Assembly: GCF_030143245.1 (NCBI RefSeq)
Contig: NZ_JARJNS010000010.1
Span: forward strand, 1-64,000
Length of the DNA stretch: 64,000 nt
Reading direction: 5' to 3'
Origin: Rhabdaerophilum sp. SD176
GTDB taxonomy: Bacteria > Pseudomonadota > Alphaproteobacteria > Rhizobiales > Beijerinckiaceae
A program made the position numbers and the translations under genes. A model generated the notes under the pieces. The model ran no database searches. It was not told the origin of the DNA and was given only the letters and a program-made list of their open reading frames with translations. Positions 16,989 to 24,900 of this stretch are shown here, piece by piece; position 1 is the first letter of the stretch; every line of letters starts with the position of its first letter.

Positions 16989-17516
16989 TCAATCCTCGTC
17001 GACGCCACCCAGCATGGCGGGCGTGATGAAATGGCGGAGCTGGCACGAAGCCTGGTCGATCCCGCCCCAACCTCCCTGCAAGGCGAGGTGGACGAGCCCG
17101 GCAGTCGGCAACTTGCATTCGAGCCGGCGATAGGCCTCCTCATCGCCCCCCGGCAACCCGGCGAGATAGAGCGCGAGCGCGTGGAATCCGGGATTATGCC
17201 CCACCATCAGCACGGCCGAGGCCTCGTCGGGCAGATCCTGCACCAGCCGGAACAGCCGCGCCGGCGTGGCCTCGTAGATCGACGGCTCGATGATCGGCTC
17301 GAGTTCAGGCATCACGGTGCGGAGCCGCGCGAAGGTCTCGCGGGTCCGGCGGGCATCGGAAACGAGCACCCGGTCGAAATGCGGCTGGATGGCCTTCAGC
17401 CGCATGCCGACCAGCGGAACAGCGCCCTCGCCGCGGGGCGCCAGCGGGCGGTCATGGTCGGCGATGCCTTCCGGCCAGGCGGATTTGCCGTGTCGAAGCA
17501 GGAACAGATGTCGCAT
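16989..17516 (-). CDS. SixA-like histidine phosphatase
   Basis: This 175-residue protein opens MRHLFLLRHGKSAW, the RHG phospho-His motif in the SixA form, with DRPLAPRGE, a DARRTRETF segment carrying the second Arg, and VGHNPG with the second catalytic His. SixA removes phosphate from the His of Hpt or PTS-Ntr proteins; broader phosphomonoesterase activity is possible. ATG 17516 places the RHG at residues 8-10 as usual. An Hpt-domain protein is encoded about 4 kb away (21288-21674), but a functional link is only speculation. Confidence 0.85.
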   Translation of the reverse strand: MRHLFLLRHGKSAWPEGIADHDRPLAPRGEGAVPLVGMRLKAIQPHFDRVLVSDARRTRETFARLRTVMPELEPIIEPSIYEATPARLFRLVQDLPDEASAVLMVGHNPGFHALALYLAGLPGGDEEAYRRLECKLPTAGLVHLALQGGWGGIDQASCQLRHFITPAMLGGVDED

Positions 17517-17635
17517 CGCCGCATGCACCCTTGAACCGCCGGCCTCTCTGCCGGCACAAAGCCTGCCTCTCTTTGACGCGAGGCGCGGGAACATGCAATG
17601 GAACTGCGGCATTCGACGGCTGAAGCAGGGGCTCC

Positions 17636-18229
17636 ATGGCAGAAGCGCTACAGGATTTTCTTTATTCCCACCGGGCAAAGCCGTTCACGGCCTCGCTCGA
17701 TCTGCGCCTGACCGCCACGAGCCTGAGCGCCGAGCGCGGCCGCTCGCAGCAGACCTATCCACTCGACCGGATCGAGCGGATCCGGCTCTATTTCAGTCCG
17801 CGCAATTCCGCCCGCCAGGTCTTTGTCTGCGAGGTTCGCGCGGCAGACGGGGCCTCGGTGCGCTTCGACAATCTCAGCTGGATCTCGCTGGTCCAGACCG
17901 AGCGGCTCGATCAGGGCTTCCGCCGCTTTGTCCTTGAACTCATCGCCCGTGCGGCCGCGAAGAACCCGGGGCTGAAGCTCGAATGTGGCATTTCGTTCCT
18001 CCGCTACCGGCTGATGCAGGGCGCCGGATTCGGCCTGCTGGCAGCGCTCGTGGCCAGTGCCGGCCTCGCTGCCTCGAACGGCTCCAGCCTCGTGGCCTTG
18101 GCCTGCCTCGGCCTTGCGGTCTATTTCGGCTTCTGGCTGACGAGCTTCCTGACGCGCAACCGGCCGGGAAGCTTTCCGGCCGATGCCGTGCCCGACAGGG
18201 TGCTTCCTGCCGCCCCTATTGCCGGATGA
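17636..18229 (+). CDS. hypothetical membrane protein
   Basis: This 197-residue protein is not assigned to a family. The first 110 residues are soluble with alternating beta pattern (LRLTATSLSAERG, ARQVFVCEVRAADGAS), reminiscent of PH-like domains. Two hydrophobic helices follow at about 128-147 and 151-170, with a short basic C-terminal tail. AGGGG precedes ATG 17636. It is transcribed away from the sixA-like gene and its 3' end overlaps the convergent universal stress gene by 14 bases. A membrane-anchored, cytoplasm-facing protein is the most that can be said. Confidence 0.7.
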   Translation: MAEALQDFLYSHRAKPFTASLDLRLTATSLSAERGRSQQTYPLDRIERIRLYFSPRNSARQVFVCEVRAADGASVRFDNLSWISLVQTERLDQGFRRFVLELIARAAAKNPGLKLECGISFLRYRLMQGAGFGLLAALVASAGLAASNGSSLVALACLGLAVYFGFWLTSFLTRNRPGSFPADAVPDRVLPAAPIAG

Positions 18230-18641
18230 CGAGCACCGAGCAGGTGGCGTGCCGGACGATGGTGGTCGCGAACGAACCGACCAGATAGGTGGCCAGCGTC
18301 GGCCAGTGCGAACCGCAGACGATCAGGTCGGAATGGCTGTCGCCGGCTTCGGCCACCACCTCGTGATAGACACCGCCATGGCGCACGGCCGTGGAAACCC
18401 GCCCGGCCGGCAGACCCAGCCCCTCGGCGAGGCCGCGCAACTCCGCCTCGACGCGCTCCTTCTCCTGTGTCTCGAATTCCGGTGCGACATACTCCATGTA
18501 GCTCGCCGGCACGACCGGCATCACGTAGAGCAGGCGGATATCGGCATCCCAAGAGGCCGCAAGGCCCTTGGCCGCATCAAGGGCCGATTTCGTGATGGCC
18601 GCTTCGTTGAGATCAACGGGAACGAGAATCTTCTTGAACAT
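18216..18641 (-). CDS. universal stress protein (UspA family)
   Basis: This 141-residue protein has the Usp fold signatures KKILVPVDLNE at the start, a long helix AALDAAKGLA-like, and VCGSHWP...VGSFATTIVRHATCSVLVIR at the end. The ATP-binding pattern G-x2-G-x9-G-[ST] is altered: the second Gly is Trp (GSHW), so nucleotide binding may be weak. ATG 18641 is preceded by GGAGGACC. An FNR/FixK-like box lies about 80 bases upstream, consistent with low-oxygen induction, a common fate of Usp proteins in this group. Confidence 0.9.
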   Translation of the reverse strand: MFKKILVPVDLNEAAITKSALDAAKGLAASWDADIRLLYVMPVVPASYMEYVAPEFETQEKERVEAELRGLAEGLGLPAGRVSTAVRHGGVYHEVVAEAGDSHSDLIVCGSHWPTLATYLVGSFATTIVRHATCSVLVIRQ

Positions 18642-18717
18642 GGCATGGTCCTCCGGGAGGGCACCACCCTGGTGCCCGGACACTTGGAAACCGTAGACCC
18701 GCCGCGCCCGCTCCGCT

Positions 18718-18731
18718 TTGCTCAGGATCAA
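18718..18731 (-). promoter_or_regulatory. FNR/FixK-like box upstream of usp
   Basis: TTGATcctgAGCAA on the minus strand matches the FNR/FixK consensus TTGAT-N4-ATCAA with one mismatch. It is centred about 83 bases before the usp start, near the expected position for an activator. It lies in the divergent region shared with the MFS gene. Confidence 0.45.
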
Positions 18732-18766
18732 GCGATCAGGGACAAGAAAGCGATCCCGGACAAGAA
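18731..18766. repeat. tandem 18-bp repeat in the usp/MFS divergent region
   Basis: Two adjacent copies, AGCGATCAGGGACAAGAA and AGCGATCCCGGACAAGAA, differ at 2 of 18 positions. They abut the FNR/FixK-like box. Tandem direct repeats in a divergent promoter region may be regulator sites or replication slippage; nothing further is visible. Confidence 0.5.
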
Positions 18767-18832
18767 AACAATTGACGCCACCCCGGCATCGGCGTGATCT
18801 CGCGGCAACATCTCCCGCTCCCGCGAGTCCCC

Positions 18833-20074
18833 ATGTCCGCGATCGACCCTTCCGCCGCACCCCCGGCCTCTTTCCTGGCCCGGATGCGCAGCCAACCGCT
18901 CTATTTCCTGATGGCTCTGGCCTTCATCAACATGTTCGGCTTTGCCGGCTGGCAGACCTTGTTCAACAATTTCGCCAAGGAAGCAGCCGGGTTCACCGGC
19001 GCCGAGATCGGCCTCGCCCAGACCATCCGGGAAATCCCCGGCTTCCTCGCCTTCACCGCCATCTTCTGGTTCCTGGTGATGCGCGAGCAGGTCGTGGCCT
19101 ATGTCTCGCTGCTGATCCTTGCCGGGGGGATTGCCCTGACCGGCTTCTATCCCGGGTTGACCGGCCTGCTGGTCACCACCTTCATCATGTCGGTGGGGTT
19201 CCACTATTTCGAGACGGTCAACCAGTCGCTCTCGCTGCAGCTCTTCCCGAAAAAGGATGCGCCCCGGATGATCGGCCGCGTGGCCGGAGCCGCCGCCTCG
19301 GCGCAATTCCTGGTCTATGGCGGGCTCGCCCTGCTCTGGTGGGCCGGCTACCAGAGCTTCCCCCTGCTGTTCGGGCTGATCGGCCTGGTCTGCATGGGCC
19401 TGACCATCCTCTGCCTGGGCTTTTTCGCAAAGTTTGACGGCGACGTGCCGCAACGCAAGACGATCGTGCTCCGCCGGCGCTACTGGCTCTATTATGCATT
19501 GACCTTCATGAATGGCGCGCGCCGGCAGATCTTCACCGCCTTTGCCGGGTTCCTGCTGGTCGAACGGTTCGGCTTCCGCGTGCCCGATATCGCGCTGCTG
19601 ATGCTTGTCACCTCGGCGCTCAACACCTTCGCCGCGCCACGCCTCGGCGCGCTGGTGGGAATCTGGGGCGAAAGGCGGACGATTGCCTTCGAGAACATCA
19701 CGCTGATCGTGGTCTTTCTCGGCTATGCCATGGCCAGCGCCGGCTGGTTCGCCGCGATGCTGTTCGTGATCGACGGGATTTTCTCGACGCTGGTCATCGC
19801 CCAGCGCACCTATATGCAGAAGATCGGCGATCCGGCGGATATGGCCCCGACGGCGGCCTGCGCCTTCACGATCAACCATATCGCCGCCGTGGTGATTCCG
19901 GTGACGTTCGGGCTGATCTGGCTGAAGAATCCGAGCTTCGTCTTCATGCTCGGGGCCGGTATCGCAACCACCTCGCTGCTGCTCTCGTTCCTCGTCCCGC
20001 ATGATCCGGGCCCGGGCAACGAGACAACCCTCAGCCGCCCCGAGCCCGGCGTGGCGCCGCGCCCGGCGGAGTGA
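18833..20074 (+). CDS. MFS-type transporter
   Basis: This 413-residue protein is highly hydrophobic with about twelve predicted membrane helices in two halves. The first helix is YFLMALAFINMFGFAGWQ and a cytoplasmic loop around residue 195-220 (DVPQRKTIVLRRR) separates the halves. A GERRTIAFENITL segment follows helix 8. Substrate is unknown. ATG 18833 is preferred, since the helix begins 23 residues later; GTG 18794 would add 13 residues, and no clear Shine-Dalgarno decides. It is divergent from the universal stress gene and may share its control region. Confidence 0.75.
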   Translation: MSAIDPSAAPPASFLARMRSQPLYFLMALAFINMFGFAGWQTLFNNFAKEAAGFTGAEIGLAQTIREIPGFLAFTAIFWFLVMREQVVAYVSLLILAGGIALTGFYPGLTGLLVTTFIMSVGFHYFETVNQSLSLQLFPKKDAPRMIGRVAGAAASAQFLVYGGLALLWWAGYQSFPLLFGLIGLVCMGLTILCLGFFAKFDGDVPQRKTIVLRRRYWLYYALTFMNGARRQIFTAFAGFLLVERFGFRVPDIALLMLVTSALNTFAAPRLGALVGIWGERRTIAFENITLIVVFLGYAMASAGWFAAMLFVIDGIFSTLVIAQRTYMQKIGDPADMAPTAACAFTINHIAAVVIPVTFGLIWLKNPSFVFMLGAGIATTSLLLSFLVPHDPGPGNETTLSRPEPGVAPRPAE

Positions 20075-20078
20075 CGCT

Positions 20079-20801
20079 TCAGAACCGCGTGGTGAATTCC
20101 ACCAGCCAGTCCGGCATGGCGTTGACCAGCCCGGCCTCGATCCGCTTGTCGAGGCCGGTCAGGATCATCAGCCCCATGGCGAGAAAAACCAGCGCGAAGA
20201 CAAGCTTGCCCCGGCCCGAGGTGGCGAAGCCCATCAGGGCAGCCTTGCGGCGGCCGAGCGCCTCCCGCGTGCCATAGGCCAGCGCAAGCATCACGCTCGA
20301 CGCGCCCAGCGAGAAGAAGGCCATGGCGATCGCCGCCTGCAACACGGTGCCGGTCTGCGCCGCGAGGCCGATCGCCGCGAAAAGGCTGGGCCCGGCGCAG
20401 GGACTCCAGACGGCACCAAGCAGCAGGCCGGTTACAAATTGTCCCTGCGGGCCGGACAGAGCCAGCCGGTCCAGCAACCCGGAGGCCCGGTCGGCCAAGG
20501 GGCCGAGGCCGGTGGCAAAGACCGTCTGCCCCTGCGGGACGAGCATCGCGGCGCCGATCACGATCATGATGATGGCCCCGGTGATCCGGATCCCGTCCTG
20601 TGACAGGCCGATCGCCGGGCCGATCGAGGCGATCAGCGTTCCCAGCACCGTGAAGGAGACACTCAGCCCCGCCATCAGCCAGAGCGGCCCCGCCCTGCCC
20701 TCGCGCAGCGCCGTGGCCAGCACGAAGGGGATCATCGGCAGCACGCAGGGATTGAGCGTGGTCAGCGCTCCGGCGAGATAGGCGAGAAACAGGGTCTGCA
20801 T
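20079..20801 (-). CDS. CcdA/DsbD-like thiol-transfer membrane protein
   Basis: This 240-residue protein has six hydrophobic helices and two conserved Pro-flanked Cys motifs, NPCVLP near residue 17 and SPCAGP near residue 134. These are the redox-active pair that carries electrons from cytoplasmic thioredoxin across the membrane in CcdA/DsbD proteins. The partner would be a periplasmic thioredoxin for cytochrome c maturation or disulfide reduction; none is adjacent. It converges with the MFS gene across a 4-base gap. Confidence 0.88.
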   Translation of the reverse strand: MQTLFLAYLAGALTTLNPCVLPMIPFVLATALREGRAGPLWLMAGLSVSFTVLGTLIASIGPAIGLSQDGIRITGAIIMIVIGAAMLVPQGQTVFATGLGPLADRASGLLDRLALSGPQGQFVTGLLLGAVWSPCAGPSLFAAIGLAAQTGTVLQAAIAMAFFSLGASSVMLALAYGTREALGRRKAALMGFATSGRGKLVFALVFLAMGLMILTGLDKRIEAGLVNAMPDWLVEFTTRF

Positions 20802-20884
20802 GATTGGCCCTCCCGGGAGCTGTTTCCCGAGCCAGACCCCATCCGGCCTGTCACCGGCAAATCACGACCGCGTGTCGCGGCGCC

Positions 20885-21205
20885 TCAGGCCTGCCGCGCC
20901 GGCGTATGGACGACAAGCCCGTCCAGCGCATCCGAGACCTTGATCTGGCAGGAAAGCCGTGAATTGGGCCGGACATCGAAGGCGAAATCCAGCATGTCCT
21001 CTTCCATCGGGGCTGCAGCTCCGACAGCCGCTACCCAGGCCTCGTCGACATAGACATGGCAGGTCGCGCAGGCACAGGCCCCGCCGCATTCCGCCTCGAT
21101 TCCGGGGATCGAGTTGCGGATGGCAGTTTCCATCACGGTGGCGCCATTCTCCGCATTGGCACTGCGATGGGTTCCCGAGGAATCGACGAAGGTAATCTTG
21201 GCCAT
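20885..21205 (-). CDS. 2Fe-2S ferredoxin (adrenodoxin type)
   Basis: This 106-residue protein has Cys40, Cys46, Cys49 and Cys86 in the C-x5-C-x2-C...C arrangement ([11 protein letters not shown], later RLSCQI) typical of bacterial adrenodoxin-like ferredoxins. It carries electrons to oxygenases, P450s or iron-sulfur assembly. ATG 21205 gives the standard length; the frame continues upstream but without family similarity. No iscSUA/hscBA or P450 neighbours are present, so the partner is unknown. Confidence 0.92.
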   Translation of the reverse strand: MAKITFVDSSGTHRSANAENGATVMETAIRNSIPGIEAECGGACACATCHVYVDEAWVAAVGAAAPMEEDMLDFAFDVRPNSRLSCQIKVSDALDGLVVHTPARQA

Positions 21206-21287
21206 GCCCTGCTCCGACTGACGAAAGGTCAGCGGGGAATAGGACGCCCCGCGCCAGTTGACGAGGGGGGAGAGGCAAAAAAACCTG

Positions 21288-21674
21288 TTATGCGGCCTGC
21301 TGGACATCCTCGATGGCAACGATGGCGGCCCGGATTGCAAGGCCCAGCCGCTCGATCGCGCCCCGCCAGCTGGCCTCCGTTGCCTCGAACAGGGCCTCGC
21401 AGGCCTCCGCCTCGGTGGCGACATGCCACGCACCGACGGACCGTGCTGACCCCTTGAGCGTATGCGCGAGTTCGAGACGCGGCTTGCCCGGTGGCGTCAG
21501 TTCCATCTGCGTCAGGATCGAGCGCGCCTGGACGACGAAGAGGTTCAGCACCTCGCGCTCCAGGCTGCGATCCCCCAAAGTCTGCCGCGCGAGATGCACG
21601 AGATCGATCGGTCGTTCGAATGATGCCGCGGCGTATTCGCCGGGAATCCCGCCTTTATGGTGCATGAAACCCAA
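21288..21674 (-). CDS. Hpt-domain phosphotransfer protein
   Basis: This protein of about 128 residues consists of one Hpt domain. The phosphorylatable His is His71 in [10 protein letters not shown], matching the HTLKGSA Hpt consensus, inside a four-helix bundle pattern. Such stand-alone Hpt proteins pass phosphate between hybrid histidine kinases and response regulators. The start may be 21674 or the Met three codons on (21665). It is divergent from the large GPR-like gene with 267 bases between them. Confidence 0.85.
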   Translation of the reverse strand: MGFMHHKGGIPGEYAAASFERPIDLVHLARQTLGDRSLEREVLNLFVVQARSILTQMELTPPGKPRLELAHTLKGSARSVGAWHVATEAEACEALFEATEASWRGAIERLGLAIRAAIVAIEDVQQAA

Positions 21675-21867
21675 ATCCCCGTTCCAGGCTGCTTGCCTCT
21701 GCCGGCAGGATGGCGCTCCACCCGTTAATGGCCGGCGAAATGCTTGCCATTCGGCGGGATGTCCTTCGAACAGGGTGACGAGGGCGTTAACGAAGTTTGC
21801 AGATCGTTAACAGTTTGTGTTTCCGTTCGCGCTGCGGAAAAGTAAACTGCTGTCCAACTGGTGGAAT

Positions 21868-21884
21868 GCCCGGTTTTTCCGGGC
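21868..21884 (+). promoter_or_regulatory. hairpin in the leader of the GPR-like gene
   Basis: GCCCGG-TTTTT-CCGGGC forms a perfect six-pair stem 58 bases before the ATG. The T run is in the loop, not after the stem, so it is not a standard terminator. TTAA elements at 21787-21790 and 21807-21810 upstream mark an AT-rich promoter region but do not fit CtrA spacing. Confidence 0.35.
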
Positions 21885-21941
21885 GTGGCCGTCGCGCTGT
21901 CCGACGGGTGGTCCGGCACGGCGACTGAAGGGTGATCGGGA

Positions 21942-24900
21942 ATGTCGACACACAAGAAAAGCAAGGATCCGGCCGAGGCCGCCTTTTCGGCAATCGAGGA
22001 GGCCCTGGGCATTTCTTCCGGCCCTGCCGACGGCACACCCCCCGCGGAAGACAAGGCGGCTGACGGCACGCCCCGACTGCCGCGCGTCGAGGATCTCGAC
22101 ATCTTCAAGCCGGTCGAGCCTGAGAGTGCCACGCCTGAAGCGACGGCTCCGGTTGCAAAGGCCGGCGACAAGGCAGCCGAGCGCAAGGCGCCGGACGTGA
22201 AGGCCGAGACCCGGGCCGAAACAAAGGCGCCGGACATCAAGGTGCCCGACGCCCCTGCTGCGAAGACGGCCGCGCCCGCTGCCGAAGCCCCCGTCGAGGC
22301 GAAGCCGGCAACCCCTGATCTTGTGGCCGAGCGCGACGCGGCAGCCAAACCCGCCAGCGACAATGCCGTCCTCGCCGGCGTGAAGGCTCGCCGGCAGGCC
22401 AACCAGCAGATCCCGCCGCCGCCTTCCATGCCGGAACGCCTCGAGCCCGAGGAAACCGCGCCGCGGCCGGCCGCCCGAAGCGGACGCACGGCGCCGGTCC
22501 TGCCCGCCAATGACGACATGCGCGCCACGGTGGCCGAACTCCTCCAGCCGCTGAACGAGGCCGCACCGCGTGGCCCGCTCGTGCTGGCCACCCTGCTTTC
22601 CGCGCTCTGGCTCGGCGGGGCAGGATTCCTGTTCTCGCGGCCGGATGGCTTCCTGCTTGATGCAGCCGGCGCGCTGCGCAGCGGGATCGAAGGCACGCTG
22701 GTTCTCGCTGCGCTTGCCGTTATCGTCCCCGTCCTCTTCTTCTTCACGATGGCGATCCTGCAGCGCCGCTCGCGCGAACTGAAGACGTCGGCCCGCGTCA
22801 TGGCCACGGTGGCCGCGCGGCTTGCCGAACCGGAAGTGGCCGGTGCCGAAACCGTCTTTACCCTGGGCCAGGCGGTCCGGCGGGAAGTCTCCTCGATCGG
22901 TGATGGCATCGAACGGGCCGTTTCGCGTGCGGGCGAGCTGGAAAGCCTCGTCCATGGCGAGGTGACCGCGCTCGAACGCTCCTATGCCGACAACGAATAC
23001 AAGATGCGCGCCCTCGTGAACGAGCTCTCGGCCGAGCGCGAGGCGATCATGGCCACGGCCGAGCGCATCCGCGCGACGATCGAGGCCGCCCATCACGGCT
23101 TCTCGGCCGATATCACCAAGGCGAGCGGCTCGATCTCCTCGGCCATCGAGGATGCCGGCGGGCGCGTCAGCTTCCTGATCGGCGGCAAGCAGGACGAGAT
23201 CGTCGCCACGCTCGACCGCACCGCCCTGCATCTCGGTGATCTCATCTCCGAGCGCACGAAGGAACTCGCCGGCCAGCTGGGCAGCGTCACCCGGGAAACC
23301 GGGGACATGCTGGTCCAGGCCCGCTCCGAGCTGGTCAACGAGCTCAGCCGCACCGGGCAGGAACTGGTCGGCGAGATCAACCAGACCTCGGCCAGCTTCA
23401 CCGGAACGCTGATCGAGCATACCCGCAACGCGACGGCGGCGATCGAGGATGTCTCGGCCCAGACCACCGAAGCCCTCCGCATGGCGACGTCCGGCCTCGT
23501 GAACGAGTTCCAGGACGTCGGCTCCATGACCGTCCGCGCGCTGAGCGAGGTGGCCGATACCTCCACCCGCACCCTGCGCGAAGTGGCCGACAGTTCCACG
23601 ATGACCCTGCGGGAAGCCTCCGAGGAATCAACCGCCACCTTCCGGGAAACAAGCTCGGAAATCGTCAACGCGCTGACCCTTGCGGCCGATTCCTCGACCC
23701 GCATGATGCAGGAAACGAGCGAGACCACCGCCACCCGGCTCATCGAGGCCAGCAACCAGGCGACGACGGTTTTCCGGGACGTGTCGGAAAACGCGACCAT
23801 GCGATTCCAGCACGTCGCTGTGGAATCCACCCGCAATATCGAGGAAAGCCTCCAGAATTCGACGGCCGCCTTCCGCGAGGCCGGCCTGGCCCTCAAGACC
23901 GAGTTCGACGAGACCGCCGCCATCGTCAATTCGGCCTTCTCCGAGAATGGCCGCTCGATCATGGAGACGGTCGGCGCCCGCGCCATCGAGATCAACGAGG
24001 CCATGCGGAATGCCTCGAGCGAGCTGATCGAAGCGATGGAAAACCGCGGCATGGAAGCCAGCCGGATCATCGAGGAACAGGGCACGCGGGTGGCGGAAAC
24101 CATCATCCTGCGCGGCACGGAGCTATCCGAACGCCTTCTCGGCGGCGCCAGTTCGCTGGAATCGACCCTGCGCGAGAATGCCGGCCTGATCGAGACCAAT
24201 CTCGATTCCGGCACGGCCCGCCTTGCCGATATCCTGACGCATCACGCCGAGGGCATGAACCGCACGCTGGGCGATGCAACGGAGATGCTCGGCAACACGA
24301 TGCAGGCCAAGACCAACCTCGTTGAGGCGCATCTCGACAACTCGACCAACCGCATTGCTACCCTGTTCGACAGCCAGGCCAAGACGCTGGCCGGCAATGT
24401 CGAGCAGATGATCGGCTCGATCGAGGACGCTCTCAAGAGCCAGACCAGCAACCTCGAATCAACCCTCGTCGAACGCGGGATCTCGCTGGCCGACCTGATC
24501 TCGACCCGGATCACGCAGGCCAACGAAGCCTTCGGCATCGCGTCGGAAAGCCTCGCCACGCTGATCACCGAGCGGACGCAGGAAGCCAGCAGCGGCCTGC
24601 GCGAGGAAATCGCCACGTTTGGCGCCGCTTTCCAGCAGGAAGCGACGAGCGCCACCGAACGCCTGGCCAATTCCGGCCGCGAGGTGGTGCAGGCCATCTC
24701 GACCCATGGCGCGCGCGTCAACGAGGCGCTGGCCAACAATGCCGTCCGCCTGTCGGAAAGCGTCAACGACCGGACCGCCGGCCTGAGCGAGAAGTTCGAG
24801 GCCTTCGAACGCATCTTCGTCGAGAAGGCGGATTCGCTGGAATCGACGGTTGTGAACCGTTCTGCCCTGCTCACCGAAACCCTGCAGGAGCGGACCGGCG

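Noticed and set aside
21807-23420. Long minus-strand open frame (537 codons) opposite the start of the GPR-like gene
   Set aside because: It is a product of high GC at third codon positions; the translation is Asp/Gly/Arg-rich with no family signature and the opposite strand has a clear conserved protein.
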